A stretch of 64,000 nucleotides of DNA from SAR116 cluster bacterium AG-447-C21. Its GTDB lineage: Bacteria; Pseudomonadota; Alphaproteobacteria; Thalassobaculales; Thalassobaculaceae. Numbering within the stretch: the first letter of the stretch is position 1; every line of letters begins with the position of its first letter. Both the position numbers and the translations under genes were made by a program. A model generated the notes under the pieces. That model was given only the letters and a program-made list of their open reading frames with translations, was not told where the DNA came from and made no database searches. Location of the stretch: contig QCQB01000005.1 in NCBI GenBank assembly GCA_003212315.1, positions 1 to 64,000 of the forward strand. Direction: 5' to 3'. Below are positions 1-9,625 of this stretch, one piece after another.

Positions 1-61
1 AAACTAATAACGTAAAAAATCAAAGTCTATGCCACTCAAGACCAAAATACTTGGCCAATAA

Positions 62-1717
62 ATGAAACAAAGAAGCCTTAATAAGACGTTATACGGAGCC
101 AATCGTAATTGGTTTATTGCCTCTATTCTTATAGCAATTATCATTACTTCGCCTATACTTGCTATTATTTGGGTTGCGATTTCACCCGAAGAGAATGTTT
201 GGATTCATCTAGCGACCTCGGTGCTTCCAACTTACATCTATAATTCAGTGCTGCTAATGTTTGGTGTAGGGGCCTTTGTATCAATAATTGGCACTGGAAC
301 CGCCTGGCTTGTTGCCATGTGCGAGTTCCCAGGGTCAAGATTTTTTGCTTGGGCACTTATTCTTCCGATGGCAATGCCAGCTTATGTCGTCGCATATGTC
401 TACACCGATTTCCTCGAATTTGCGGGACCGGTGCAGACGTATTGTAGAATGCTCTTTAACTGGACAACTTCATCAGACTATTGGTTTCCCCAAATTAGAA
501 GTCTAGGAGGGGCTATCACTGTATTAAGTTTAGTCTTGTACCCGTATGTATATGCTCTAACCAGGGCTTCTTTTTTGGAGCAATCAGTATCGACACTAGA
601 AGCGGGCCGGGTATTAGGCCTTACAGGTACCCAAAACTTTTTTTACACATCCTTGCCACTAGCACGGCCAGCTATCGTTGTTGGCGTTACGCTATGTTTA
701 ATGGAGGTATTGAGTGATTTTGGAACTGTTGATTATTTTGCAGTTCGTACACTTACAGTGGGGATATTTGATGTATGGTTTGGCATGGAAAACAGGGGAG
801 GAGCGGCGCAAATTGCTCTGGTTTTACTCGGTTTTATAATCATGTTGATATGGCTGGAGCGCTCATCGAGGAGGCGCCAACGTTTTCATAATTCTTCTAA
901 GAACCAATTAATAAAAAAAACTAAATTAAGAGGATGGCGGTCTTTACTAGCTATATTTAGCTGCCTAATCCCAATTCTAACAGGGTTTGTGCTGCCAAGT
1001 TCTATGCTGGTTTATCATGCTTTAGGTAATATTGAAGGCTTTTACTCTGCAAAATATATCGAATATGCTGGGAACAGTTTTATGCTGGCCAGCTCTGCAA
1101 CACTAATTATAGTGTTAATTGGTGTATTTTTAGCCTATGCCGCCCGTATTTGTCCGAGCCTATTTGTTAAGATTGCCGTGAGGGTAGCCTCCATCGGTTA
1201 TGCAATCCCGGGCGCTGCTCTTGCAATCGGCATCCTAATATCAATTGGGGCAATTGATTCTATATTCACTGAAACCATGAAACTTACATTTGGCGTTTCT
1301 GCTAGTATATTCGTTGGAAGCGGCCTCGCTGCAGTATTATTTGGCTATACTACCCGTTTTCTAGCTATCGCTTTAGGGTCTGCTGAGGCAGGCTTGAGTA
1401 AGGTGACATACAACATGGATATGGCAGCCCGTACATTAGGATCAGGGCCAAGGGAAACACTATTTACCGTTCATGCTCCACTTATACAAAGTACCATCAT
1501 ATCAGGTTCAGTTCTGGTTTTTGTAGATATCATGAAAGAACTGCCTGCGACCTTGATACTACGACCCTTTAATTTTGAAACTCTAGCAACATTCGTCTAT
1601 CAATATGCATCGGACGAGCTACTGAACGAATGTGCGCCTGCCGCTCTTACCATTGTCCTAGCAGGCTTGCTTCCAGTGCTATTACTAAACCGAGCCATAC
1701 AAAATAAGACTTACTAA
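62..1717 (+). CDS. Iron(III)-type ABC transporter permease, fused two-domain (FbpB family)
   Basis: Inner-membrane permease of a ferric-iron or related ABC importer. The 551-residue protein is a tandem of two BPD_transp_1 domains, each ending in the cytoplasmic EAA loop that contacts the ATPase: LEAGRVLGLTG at about residues 180-190 and DMAARTLGSGP at about 465-475. Roughly twelve hydrophobic segments are visible, with a basic stretch (SSRRRQR) between the halves. Length and tandem layout match FbpB. No periplasmic binding protein or ATPase is inside the window; the binding protein may end just left of base 1, but the first 61 bases have stops in all useful frames. Iron as substrate is inferred from the family; thiamine or phosphonate importers look similar. 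The gene converges with cobT, 8 bases away. Confidence 0.85.
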   Translation: MKQRSLNKTLYGANRNWFIASILIAIIITSPILAIIWVAISPEENVWIHLATSVLPTYIYNSVLLMFGVGAFVSIIGTGTAWLVAMCEFPGSRFFAWALILPMAMPAYVVAYVYTDFLEFAGPVQTYCRMLFNWTTSSDYWFPQIRSLGGAITVLSLVLYPYVYALTRASFLEQSVSTLEAGRVLGLTGTQNFFYTSLPLARPAIVVGVTLCLMEVLSDFGTVDYFAVRTLTVGIFDVWFGMENRGGAAQIALVLLGFIIMLIWLERSSRRRQRFHNSSKNQLIKKTKLRGWRSLLAIFSCLIPILTGFVLPSSMLVYHALGNIEGFYSAKYIEYAGNSFMLASSATLIIVLIGVFLAYAARICPSLFVKIAVRVASIGYAIPGAALAIGILISIGAIDSIFTETMKLTFGVSASIFVGSGLAAVLFGYTTRFLAIALGSAEAGLSKVTYNMDMAARTLGSGPRETLFTVHAPLIQSTIISGSVLVFVDIMKELPATLILRPFNFETLATFVYQYASDELLNECAPAALTIVLAGLLPVLLLNRAIQNKTY

Positions 1718-1725
1718 AATTTCAT

Positions 1726-3624
1726 TCAGGCCCTGCCCAAGCTAGATTTATTGTCCTGACGCCTTCTTGTTCTGCCAGAACGATTTACATTATCATCCTC
1801 ATCAAATAAATCTGCAAGCTGGTTCATCATTGTACCACCTAGTTGTTCGGCATCGACGATTGTGACCGCTCTTCTATAGTAACGCGTCACGTCATGTCCA
1901 ATTCCTATTGCGACTAACTCCACAGGAGAACGGGTCTCAATGAATTGTATCGTTTCTCTCAAATGTTTTTCTAAATAATTTCCCGGGTTTACCGAAAGTG
2001 TTGAATCATCTACCGGAGCACCATCGGAGATAACCATCAAAATACGTCTCTCTTCTGGGCGGGCCAGTAACCTCTGATGCGCCCACATCAAGGCTTCACC
2101 ATCAATATTTTCTTTGAGTATTCCCTCACGCAGCATCAAACCGAGTGCTTTTCTGGCGTGGCGCCAGGGAGAGTCGGCCGATTTATAGACAATATGCCTT
2201 AAATCATTCAATCTACCCGGATTCTGCGGTTTTCCATCACTTATCCATTTCTCCCTAGAGGCCCCACCCTTCCACTGTTTAGTTGTAAATCCTAGGATCT
2301 CAACTTTCACGCCGCATCGTTCTAGCGTCCTTGCTAAGATATCTGCGCTCATAGCAGCTATCGTTATAGGTCGTCCCCGCATAGAACCAGAATTATCGAT
2401 TAAAAGTGAAACCACTGTATCTCTAAACTCTGTATCCTTCTCCATTTTATATGAAAGAGGGAAAAGTGGCGCTGTCACAACCCGTGACAGTCTTCCTGCA
2501 TCCAAAATACCCTCGTCTAAATCAAAAAGCCAAGAGCGATTTTGCTGTGCAAGCAATTTACGCTGGAGACGATTTGCAAGTTTCCCAATTAATCCTTGAA
2601 GATGGCTTAACTGTTGGTCTAATAGCGCGCGTAGCCTTGTTAACTCCTCTGGGTCGCAAAGTTCAGAAGCAGGAATGATTTCATCATTGTTTGTCGTGAA
2701 AACTTTATAAATAGCCTTTTGTGCATCATCCGAATTGTGAAACATAGGAGGAGTACTTGGGTTCGCTGGTTCTTCATCACCACCTCCAGGCTCCATATCC
2801 ATATCTTCACCATCTTCACCATCAGCCGACTCATCACCAGCCTCCATTTCAGATGGAAGCATCTCCGACTCATCTCCATCTTCACTTGCACCTTGGGTTC
2901 CAGAATCATTCATCTCATCTGAGTCGCCGCCTTCGCTATCATCCTGACTATCACTCGATTCATCATCTGCTAAACCTTCTTCACCAACCTCCAAATCTAA
3001 GTCCATTATCAGCTGCCGAGCATGGTCTGCATATGCATCTTGATCGGCAACAAATGCTTCTAATTCCTTCAATGTGTTACCTAATTTTGATTGAACCCAC
3101 GGTCGCCAGAGATCTACCACCCTTCGAGTAGATGGAGGTGGCGACTGCCCAGTCAATGCCTCTCTGGCGAGCAAATGTATGACATCCGTTAAAGCAGCAT
3201 CGTCTTTATCACTAATACGTTCAAAACCCCGCCTTCTATATCTATCGTCCAGCGCTGTCTCTAAATTCTGAGCTACTCCCGCCATACGGTTAGCTCCAAT
3301 AGCTTCCACACGCGCTTGCTCCACTGCGTCAAAAATTTCCCGCGCAGCCTGGTTCGAAGGCATGCGAGCTGCGTGAACGTTTTGATCGTGGTATCGCTTT
3401 TTGAGCGAAAGACTATCAGCTTCGCCTCTAACTTTAGCTACTTCCAATGGATCTAGGTCACGCGGAGGGAGAGGTAGACGAACCTTTTCTCCCGACATGC
3501 TTGGCGTTTCTGCACCGTAAGTTACCTCGAGCTCTCTTTCTCCAGACATGGCACGAACACAAGCGGCTGTAGATCTTTTAAACACCTCTACCGGATGTTC
3601 ATCATCCCTCAATGACTCCACCAT
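1726..3624 (-). CDS. cobT: Aerobic cobaltochelatase subunit CobT
   Basis: Subunit of the ATP-dependent CobN-CobS-CobT chelatase that inserts cobalt into hydrogenobyrinic acid a,c-diamide in aerobic B12 synthesis. The 632 residues show a conserved N-terminal region, a very acidic low-complexity hinge at about residues 215-290 (rich in D, E, S, G and M), and a C-terminal von Willebrand A domain with the metal-site motif DNSGSMRG (DxSxS) and a later ISDGAPVDD. Length is normal for CobT. The ATG at 3624 is preceded by a strong GGAGG. It lies 20 bases downstream of cobS, as in other alphaproteobacteria. CobN, the catalytic subunit, is not in the window. Confidence 0.95.
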   Translation of the reverse strand: MVESLRDDEHPVEVFKRSTAACVRAMSGERELEVTYGAETPSMSGEKVRLPLPPRDLDPLEVAKVRGEADSLSLKKRYHDQNVHAARMPSNQAAREIFDAVEQARVEAIGANRMAGVAQNLETALDDRYRRRGFERISDKDDAALTDVIHLLAREALTGQSPPPSTRRVVDLWRPWVQSKLGNTLKELEAFVADQDAYADHARQLIMDLDLEVGEEGLADDESSDSQDDSEGGDSDEMNDSGTQGASEDGDESEMLPSEMEAGDESADGEDGEDMDMEPGGGDEEPANPSTPPMFHNSDDAQKAIYKVFTTNNDEIIPASELCDPEELTRLRALLDQQLSHLQGLIGKLANRLQRKLLAQQNRSWLFDLDEGILDAGRLSRVVTAPLFPLSYKMEKDTEFRDTVVSLLIDNSGSMRGRPITIAAMSADILARTLERCGVKVEILGFTTKQWKGGASREKWISDGKPQNPGRLNDLRHIVYKSADSPWRHARKALGLMLREGILKENIDGEALMWAHQRLLARPEERRILMVISDGAPVDDSTLSVNPGNYLEKHLRETIQFIETRSPVELVAIGIGHDVTRYYRRAVTIVDAEQLGGTMMNQLADLFDEDDNVNRSGRTRRRQDNKSSLGRA

Positions 3625-3644
3625 ATAGAGCCTCCATTCTATAC

Positions 3645-4661
3645 TTATTCAGCTGTAGCTGACGAAATACTTCCCGTTGGTAATTCTTCCCCAAAGCAAC
3701 GCTGATAGTATTCACTTACGGTTGCCCGTTCCACCTCGTCACATTTGTTAAGAAAGCTAACCCGAAAGGCAAATCCAATGTCGCCTGAGAAGATTTTTGC
3801 ATTTTCCGCCCATGTTATGACCGTTCTTGGCGACATCACCGTTGATATGTCACCTGCCATAAATCCTTGCCTAGTTAAATCAGCTAGCGCCACCATCGAT
3901 TCAATCTGGGACCGACCATCTTTGGAGTCGTAGGTTGGGGATTTTGAAAGAATGATGCCACACTCAGCCTCATGACTAAGATAATTTAAAGTAGTAACTA
4001 TATTCCAACGATCCATTTGACCCTGGTTAATTTGCTGAGTCCCATGATATAATCCGGTCGTATCCCCTAAACCAACGGTGTTCGCCGTCGCAAATAAACG
4101 GAAACACGGGTTTGGGGTTATTACTTTGTTGGTATCGAGCAGCGTCATCCTTCCGTCCTGCTCCAAAACGCGCTGTATAACAAACATGACATCTGCCCGT
4201 CCAGCATCATATTCATCGAAAACTAACGCAACCGAATTTTGCAACGACCAAGGCAAAATTCCTTCCCGGAACTCGGTTACCTGTTTGCTATCTCTAAGTA
4301 CAATTGCATCTTTTCCTATCAAATCGATTCGGCTTATATGGCTATCCAAGTTAACCCTAATGCACGGCCAATTCAGTCGCGCTGCTACTTGTTCAATATG
4401 TGTGGACTTACCTGTCCCATGGTATCCCTGAATCATGACACGCCGATTATGAGAAAAACCCGCCAAGATAGCCATGGTAGTCTCTTTATCAAAGAGGTAA
4501 GTATCATCTATCACAGGGACATACTCACTGGGTTCACTGAAAGCTGGGACTTTCATATCAAGATCAATACCAAATTTTTCTCGCACAGAAACTTCGACAT
4601 CTGGTGCCGTTATATGATGCGCAAGTTTTCGTTCATTATTATCTGTTGCCGACATGGCCAT
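3645..4661 (-). CDS. cobS: Aerobic cobaltochelatase AAA+ subunit CobS
   Basis: AAA+ ATPase that assembles with CobT and drives cobalt insertion by CobN. The 338-residue protein has a Walker A motif GYHGTGKST at about residues 78-86, a Walker [10 protein letters not shown] at about 145-153, and a sensor-like FATANTVG region. The MoxR-like AAA core and length fit CobS. ATG 4661 has a second in-frame ATG two codons later; either could be used. It is the first gene of the cobS-cobT pair. Upstream is a J-domain gene on the same strand, a common alphaproteobacterial order. Confidence 0.95.
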   Translation of the reverse strand: MAMSATDNNERKLAHHITAPDVEVSVREKFGIDLDMKVPAFSEPSEYVPVIDDTYLFDKETTMAILAGFSHNRRVMIQGYHGTGKSTHIEQVAARLNWPCIRVNLDSHISRIDLIGKDAIVLRDSKQVTEFREGILPWSLQNSVALVFDEYDAGRADVMFVIQRVLEQDGRMTLLDTNKVITPNPCFRLFATANTVGLGDTTGLYHGTQQINQGQMDRWNIVTTLNYLSHEAECGIILSKSPTYDSKDGRSQIESMVALADLTRQGFMAGDISTVMSPRTVITWAENAKIFSGDIGFAFRVSFLNKCDEVERATVSEYYQRCFGEELPTGSISSATAE

Positions 4662-4721
4662 TATCCATATTTGTTGGGATTAAAATGTAGTAGACCAGAA
4701 ACTTTTGGTCATCGGTGAAAG

Positions 4722-5309
4722 TTACGATAAAACCTGTTTTAGTGTGGTATACGCCTCATTGATTAATTTCAACCTCTCTTCTGCTTTTCTATCACCACCG
4801 TTACGGTCTGGGTGATGTATTTTGACTAAATATTTGTATTGTGATTTTAATTTAGCAATATCTATAGGCGGTTTTAACCCCATTATGTCAAGTGCATCTA
4901 ACTGATCTGCATTAAACTTTTTATTAGGTTCCCCATTATTTCTAGAGAAACTATCCATTTTAAAAAAATCAAAGTTGTCTGAGACGTTTCCTTTTACAAA
5001 ACTCTCAAACATTTTGTGGTTTGTCCCAAACGGCCAACTGGGTCGGTCCCAAGTTGTGGAACGACGAATAGAATTTTCGACTTGTTGCTCGTTTAGCCCT
5101 TTATGATAATTCCATGCTTTATTATACTCTCGGACATGTTGAAGACAAAAATAATGATAGTTCCTAAGTTGCAATCTTGATTTAGGGGCTTTATATGCAC
5201 CTTCCTCTAGACAACCTGGGTGATCACAACAACCGCTTTGCTCATGTTCGTCATGATCTTTTAAACGCAAGGCTTCTTTGACACGCCTATCTTTGTTTGA
5301 GTTAAACAA
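4722..5309 (-). CDS. J-domain protein with C-terminal J domain and N-terminal Cys-rich segment
   Basis: DnaJ-like cochaperone that probably stimulates a DnaK-type Hsp70. The J domain is at the C-terminus (about residues 140-195), opposite to classical DnaJ, and carries the essential HPD in KIHHPDRNGG. The N-terminal part has a cluster (SGCCDHPGC, later YFCLQH) that looks like a metal-binding motif, followed by the conserved REYNKAWNY. This architecture recurs upstream of cobS in alphaproteobacteria, but the client is unknown. The start appears to be TTG at 5309; no in-frame ATG exists upstream before a stop, so the exact N-terminus is uncertain. Confidence 0.85.
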   Translation of the reverse strand: MFNSNKDRRVKEALRLKDHDEHEQSGCCDHPGCLEEGAYKAPKSRLQLRNYHYFCLQHVREYNKAWNYHKGLNEQQVENSIRRSTTWDRPSWPFGTNHKMFESFVKGNVSDNFDFFKMDSFSRNNGEPNKKFNADQLDALDIMGLKPPIDIAKLKSQYKYLVKIHHPDRNGGDRKAEERLKLINEAYTTLKQVLS

Positions 5310-5381
5310 TATTTTTATCCATCCACCCTAAACTTCTTAAGTAAAAAACATTGTCATAATAACCTCAGCATGCCATTGGGG

Positions 5382-5395
5382 TACTGATCTCAGTA
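5382..5395. promoter_or_regulatory. Short inverted repeat in the bolA leader
   Basis: TACTGA and TCAGTA form 6-base arms around a 2-base centre, 20 to 33 bases upstream of the bolA-like ATG and just before its GGAGGA ribosome-binding site. It could be a small operator. The loop is too short for a stable hairpin unless the stem is shortened. Confidence 0.3.
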
Positions 5396-5414
5396 GATTA
5401 TATGGAGGAATATA

Positions 5415-5669
5415 ATGTCCGTTTCCGAAACAATCAAAAAAAAACTTGTTGAAGCATTTGAACCCACCAAGTTAGCCGTGATTGATGAATCCCATCTGCA
5501 TGCAGGACATGTAGGAGCTCGCCCTGAAGGCGAAACACATTTTCGTTTAATTATCTCATCTGATTTCTTTTCAGGAAAAACGCGTATCGAAAAACAACGC
5601 GCAATATACCGAGTGTTGGCAGATGAACTCTCAGGTCCAGTACATGCGCTCAGCATAGAAGCTATTTGA
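5415..5669 (+). CDS. BolA family protein
   Basis: Small protein of 84 residues with the BolA/IbaG fold; family members bind monothiol glutaredoxins and [2Fe-2S] clusters or act in stress and morphology control. Visible family features are the KLVEAFEPTKLAVIDES start, a conserved His in SHLHAGH, the THFRLIISSDFF core and the RHR-like basic helix (EKQRAIYRVLADEL). ATG 5415 follows TGGAGGAATATA, a good ribosome-binding site. It is divergent from the J-domain gene and converges with the DUF2889 gene 8 bases away. The precise subfamily is not certain. Confidence 0.92.
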   Translation: MSVSETIKKKLVEAFEPTKLAVIDESHLHAGHVGARPEGETHFRLIISSDFFSGKTRIEKQRAIYRVLADELSGPVHALSIEAI

Positions 5670-5677
5670 GTGGCTTT

Positions 5678-6259
5678 TTAACCTTTATAATAGTTGGGCC
5701 ATCTTTTTTTTACCACTGTACTAGTTTCATTAAAAGCATGACACGTGTTTAAAAGTTTTGGCTGACTTGTGTTTACTTCTTCTTCTACATCAATTTGGTT
5801 TTGGTTTAATTTTGGGCTCTTAATGTTCTCTGCTTTTTTGGAGAAAATAGTTTGATAGGCCGTGGTTGCTATCGGCCCAAGGAGTTCAACAAGATGTGTA
5901 CAGCCATGGACACCACCCACTCGGCTCTGAACTAATCTTCTCCACCCAGGCCCTATCGTAATCCCTTTGAGACGACTAAAATTTGCAGTGATGTCTGGAC
6001 AAATTGAGTAGGGACTTGCGTCCGTTGCCGCTTCGACATTTATTATGAGTAAATTGTCATCGAGAGTTACTCGTATCCACATATCATGTATAGGCTCCCC
6101 TGCATTTACCTGCCCCCTATTCTCATTTTCAATAGAATAATTTTTTCTATCTGTTAATCGCCCCTCAATGTCCCATAGACCATCACTTCTATGAAAACCT
6201 GTACAGCTAATTTCTCTATCATGCAGAGATTTTCTGGGACTAGGAGATGTGAGAGGCAT
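5678..6259 (-). CDS. DUF2889 family protein of unknown function
   Basis: Matches DUF2889 by recall: the segments DGLWDIEGRLTD, GEPIHDMWIRVTLDD, CPDITANFSRLKG and GGVHGCTHLVELLGP are diagnostic. No biochemical role is established for the family. Conserved His, Cys and Asp residues (for example GCTHL) suggest an enzyme or ligand-binding fold, but that is inference. The reading frame is open up to 6379, but the ATG at 6259 is preferred: it gives MPLTSPSPRKSLHDREI, like family N-termini, has GGGA upstream, and removes the overlap with the next gene. Length from this start is 193 residues, including a low-complexity Asn-rich tail. Confidence 0.8.
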   Translation of the reverse strand: MPLTSPSPRKSLHDREISCTGFHRSDGLWDIEGRLTDRKNYSIENENRGQVNAGEPIHDMWIRVTLDDNLLIINVEAATDASPYSICPDITANFSRLKGITIGPGWRRLVQSRVGGVHGCTHLVELLGPIATTAYQTIFSKKAENIKSPKLNQNQIDVEEEVNTSQPKLLNTCHAFNETSTVVKKRWPNYYKG

Positions 6260-6348
6260 TGAGACGTTCCCGTTTAACGATATAATTAATGAATCTATTT
6301 CTTTAGAAGAAATGAAAAGCTTAAACATAATTTCTTTAGAGGTGTGAC

Positions 6349-7650
6349 TTATTTTTCTACCGCAGTCTTCCGTGACCAAATTCGTATCTGTGTTATTTGA
6401 TTTCTATGACGGCGCAAAATTTTAAATCTAAATCCGTGAAACAAAAATTCATGCCCAATAGAGGGAATTACCCTAGCTTCGTGCAAGATCAGCCCTGCAA
6501 CGGTTGAGGCATGTTCATCCGGTAAATTCCAATCCAATTCACGGTTCAAGTCTCTCAGCGTCACAGTACCATCGACGAGATACGAGCCATCCGCTTGAGC
6601 TCGAACCCCAGCAACTGAGATATCGTTCTCGTCGTCTATGTCACCAACTATTTCCTCCAAAATATCCTCAAGTGTGACAACACCTTGAAGCGTCCCATAC
6701 TCATCGACGACGACCGCAAAATGTTCCCTCCGAGTTCGAAAAGCCTGAAGTTGGTCTAGGAGATTAGTTGAATCCGGAATAAACCAAGGTGGATTTGCAA
6801 CAGAGACTATATCAAGTTCGGACATATCCTGGCCTTTGTGATTTCTGATAGCCCTTAGTAAGGCTTTACCATGCAGAATTCCTATTATTTCGTCCTGGTC
6901 CCCTCGAAATAACGGTAACCGCGTAAAAGGGCTTTCGGTCAATTCGTCTAAAATTTTCTCTACGGGCAAATCCGAATCAATCATAACAACATTTCTTCTA
7001 TGCGTCATGATTTCCTCAACTGAAACCTCGCCTAAGTCAAGTATACTGCGAAGCATGGCCCTTTCCTCGCTTACCTCTGGTCCCGGTCCTCTGTGTAATT
7101 CAATTAAGCCTCTTAATTCTTCCTCTCTTTCTTCTTGCCCAAATTTAGCAGAAACCTTCGCACCAAAAACACGAAAAACACCGTTAACTATCAATCTAAC
7201 GGTAATGCTTAATGGTCTTAAACACCAAACAAACACCCTAATGGTTGGCGCCACTAGTAAGGCTGACTTATCAGCATTATTTATGGCAAATGTTTTTGGC
7301 AGAACCTCTGCAAAAATCACAACTAAAATCGTCATTGCAATCATTGCATAGGCAACACCAGCCTCATCAAATAAAACTATCAAAATACTTGTTGCCAGTG
7401 CAGATGCCGCTATGTTCGTGATATTATTTCCGATAAGTATCGCACCAATTAATGTTTCGTTTTGTCTTCTAAGCCTCAACACAATACTAGCTCGGCGGTT
7501 GCCCTGTAGAGAAAGTTGATGCAGTCTGGCATCAGAGGCCGCGGTTAAGGCAGTCTCCGAGCCTGAAAAAAATGCTGACAAAAATAAAAGTACAATAATA
7601 ACTAAAACGCCGATAATTAATGATTCGTGCATACCAGTTATTTCAATCAT
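6349..7650 (-). CDS. HlyC/CorC family membrane protein (DUF21, CBS pair, CorC_HlyC)
   Basis: Inner-membrane protein of the CNNM/CorB type, associated with Mg2+ or Co2+ transport and resistance. The 433 residues read as an N-terminal DUF21 domain with about four membrane segments (the first is LIIGVLVIIVLLFLSAFFSG), a tandem CBS pair at about residues 205-330 (IMTHRRNVVMID, VVVDEYGTLQGVVTLEDILEE), and a C-terminal CorC_HlyC domain (DGTVTLRDLNRELDWNLP). ATG 7650 follows a GAGGG site. The transported ion cannot be read from sequence. A soluble relative without DUF21 lies at 63050. Confidence 0.9.
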   Translation of the reverse strand: MIEITGMHESLIIGVLVIIVLLFLSAFFSGSETALTAASDARLHQLSLQGNRRASIVLRLRRQNETLIGAILIGNNITNIAASALATSILIVLFDEAGVAYAMIAMTILVVIFAEVLPKTFAINNADKSALLVAPTIRVFVWCLRPLSITVRLIVNGVFRVFGAKVSAKFGQEEREEELRGLIELHRGPGPEVSEERAMLRSILDLGEVSVEEIMTHRRNVVMIDSDLPVEKILDELTESPFTRLPLFRGDQDEIIGILHGKALLRAIRNHKGQDMSELDIVSVANPPWFIPDSTNLLDQLQAFRTRREHFAVVVDEYGTLQGVVTLEDILEEIVGDIDDENDISVAGVRAQADGSYLVDGTVTLRDLNRELDWNLPDEHASTVAGLILHEARVIPSIGHEFLFHGFRFKILRRHRNQITQIRIWSRKTAVEK

Positions 7651-7699
7651 TAGACCCTCTTAAAGTAGATATTCAAATTATATAGTATTAGGAATAATG

Positions 7700-8824
7700 C
7701 TACAATTTCCCCCCTATGGATTTTGAGAGGATTTGGGCAACGTTTTCTGGCATGATATCTGATGTGATAAAACTATTCCCTATTTCTCTAAGTAGAATAA
7801 ATCTCATTTTACCTTTTAGAACTTTTTTATCGTGCCTCATGTGGTCAATTAAAGCATCCACATTCCAATCTGAAAACTTATCAATAAAATTTAAATTTAT
7901 TGGGAGCCCCACTGTTTTAAAGTGGCGGGTCACTCTGTCTACTTCTTGGCTATTTAAAAAGCCCATGGTTTTTGATAAATTCATGGCGGCTACGATGCCA
8001 AGTGCAATAGCTTCCCCATGCAACAATTCGCCATTATATCTTGCCTCTGCCTCGAAAGCATGACCAAAAGTATGACCAAAATTTAAAAGCGCCCTCTCCC
8101 CAGCCTCTCTTTCATCTTGTCCAACAATCATGGCTTTTGTCTTGCAACTTTCAACTATCGCAATTTGCCGTGCCTTTGAATCACCTGATATGACTTTTGA
8201 ACCGTTTATTTCAAGCCACTCAAAAAAAGGCTTATTTTTGATCAATCCATATTTAACTATTTCTGCATAACCTGCTAGCAATTGACGTTTTGGCAAGCTA
8301 TCTAAAACTCCAGTATCAATTATAACCAGTTTAGGCTGATAGAAACTACCAACTAAGTTTTTTCCTCGACTTGTATTAATACCCGTTTTCCCACCTACTG
8401 AACTATCAACCTGCGCCAACAACGTGGTAGGCACTTGGATGAAATCAATCCCCCTTAATGCAATTGCCGCCGCGAAACCCGCTAGATCACCTACTACACC
8501 GCCACCCAATGCTAAGATTAATCCGTCTCGAGCTAATTGGGCTTCAAAGAATTGATCCAGGAGAGATTCTAGTTGGTAGAATGATTTGCTGCTCTCTCCC
8601 GAGGGTACACATGCCACTTCAAAGTCAAGTCTAGATCTTTTTAATGAATCGACGACAGTATTCAACCAGAATGACGCCACATCTTGATCTGTGACTATAA
8701 GAATCTTTCTTTGGCCGCATTTTTTTTGTATTGTTTTCCCTATATCCGTGAGCATCTTAGTTCCTACAAAGATCTCGTAGCTACGGTCACCAAGATTTAC
8801 TGGGATAATCTCGATTGAGTCCAT
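7700..8824 (-). CDS. aroB: 3-dehydroquinate synthase
   Basis: Converts DAHP to 3-dehydroquinate, step two of the shikimate pathway, in the cytoplasm using NAD+ and a divalent metal. Conserved stretches are GGGVVGDLAGFAAA, the PTTLLAQVDSSVGGKTGIN lysine-rich site, and the metal-site motifs LLNFGHTFGHAFE and LLHGEAIALG. At 374 residues it is of family length. Its ATG shares one base with the aroK stop (TAATG), so the two are almost certainly translated from one mRNA. Confidence 0.97.
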   Translation of the reverse strand: MDSIEIIPVNLGDRSYEIFVGTKMLTDIGKTIQKKCGQRKILIVTDQDVASFWLNTVVDSLKRSRLDFEVACVPSGESSKSFYQLESLLDQFFEAQLARDGLILALGGGVVGDLAGFAAAIALRGIDFIQVPTTLLAQVDSSVGGKTGINTSRGKNLVGSFYQPKLVIIDTGVLDSLPKRQLLAGYAEIVKYGLIKNKPFFEWLEINGSKVISGDSKARQIAIVESCKTKAMIVGQDEREAGERALLNFGHTFGHAFEAEARYNGELLHGEAIALGIVAAMNLSKTMGFLNSQEVDRVTRHFKTVGLPINLNFIDKFSDWNVDALIDHMRHDKKVLKGKMRFILLREIGNSFITSDIMPENVAQILSKSIGGKL

Positions 8825-9411
8825 TATTTTCGCTCATACGTTAAGGAGAAATAATCAGTGATAGATTCACACACTTTATCAACGGTCACATCAATCGAAC
8901 CATTTATTGTATCAACAGTCATATCGGCCTCCGCATAAATTGGATAACGTTTTTCCATAAGTGACTGAAGTGTCGCCCGAGGATTTTTAGTTTGCAGTAA
9001 CGGACGTCCCGATCGTCGTGCTAATCTGTGATCCAAAGTATCCAAATCAGCATTGAGCCATATAGATACGGCTGTATTTTTTATCGTGGCACGCGTTTCT
9101 GGGTCTATAAATGCGCCGCCACCAGTCGCCAATATACAAGGCCAAGATTTTAGAAGTCTTTCTATTACTCGTTTTTCGCCTCTTCTAAATTCTTTTTCCC
9201 CAAATTTTTCGAAAAACTCCGTTATGGTGCAGCCAGCAGCCTTTTCTATTTCATGATCCGCATCGACAAATGAAACTTGCATTCGCTCAGCTAATTTTCG
9301 ACCTATACTAGTTTTCCCAGCCCCCATTAGTCCAACCAAAACAATAGGCTTTTGGAATGGACCATGAAATTTTCTTCCAGAGTTTCTTTTGCTCACTAGA
9401 CCCCATACCAA
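8824..9411 (-). CDS. aroK: Shikimate kinase
   Basis: Phosphorylates shikimate with ATP. It shows Walker A GLMGAGKTSIG at about residues 28-38, the shikimate-binding DADHEIEK, the ATGGGAF motif and the lid RRSGRPLL. Total length from the TTG at 9411 is 195 residues; an in-frame GTG at 9396 would remove five residues, and no ATG is available, so the start is uncertain. First gene of aroK-aroB. A perfect 18-bp palindrome lies 58 to 75 bases upstream. Confidence 0.95.
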   Translation of the reverse strand: MVWGLVSKRNSGRKFHGPFQKPIVLVGLMGAGKTSIGRKLAERMQVSFVDADHEIEKAAGCTITEFFEKFGEKEFRRGEKRVIERLLKSWPCILATGGGAFIDPETRATIKNTAVSIWLNADLDTLDHRLARRSGRPLLQTKNPRATLQSLMEKRYPIYAEADMTVDTINGSIDVTVDKVCESITDYFSLTYERK

Positions 9412-9468
9412 GTAATTTTAAATAATGACCTTCGTTCTTATAACCAATTAACTTTCTAGTTTTCAGCA

Positions 9469-9486
9469 TACTCAACATGTTGAGTA
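9469..9486. promoter_or_regulatory. Perfect 18-bp palindrome between aroK and the divergent small-peptide gene
   Basis: TACTCAACATGTTGAGTA reads identically on both strands, in an otherwise AT-rich 214-base divergent spacer. A perfect dyad of this length without a loop is typical of a dimeric regulator site rather than an RNA hairpin. It sits just upstream of a plausible minus-strand -10 (TATAAG near 9440), so it may control aroK-aroB. The regulator is not identifiable. Confidence 0.5.
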
Positions 9487-9562
9487 AACACAAAGATTGT
9501 TATTTCGAATATATCTTGTGAATTTCAAAAGTGAGCAAAATAAAAAACAAACTACTCTCTGT

Positions 9563-9592
9563 TTGATTTGTATATTTATAAACTGCTATCAT
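9563..9592 (+). promoter_or_regulatory. Candidate sigma-70-like promoter for the 45-aa/609-aa gene pair
   Basis: TTGATT at 9563-9568 and TATCAT at 9587-9592 are separated by 18 bases, 33 bases before the ATG at 9626. The -35 matches the consensus at four positions and the -10 at five. Read by eye only. Confidence 0.35.
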
Positions 9593-9625
9593 AGATATAT
9601 AAAATGCCACTCATTGGGTTGAAAT

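Noticed and set aside
2451..3131. Several open frames opposite the acidic hinge of cobT
   Set aside because: They mirror low-complexity Asp/Glu/Ser codons on the other strand, giving His/Leu/Ser-rich nonsense; no ribosome-binding site and no family match.
1726..4661. Cobalamin riboswitch or incomplete cobalt chelatase
   Set aside because: No riboswitch-like conserved elements were seen, and cobN is often distant from cobS-cobT.
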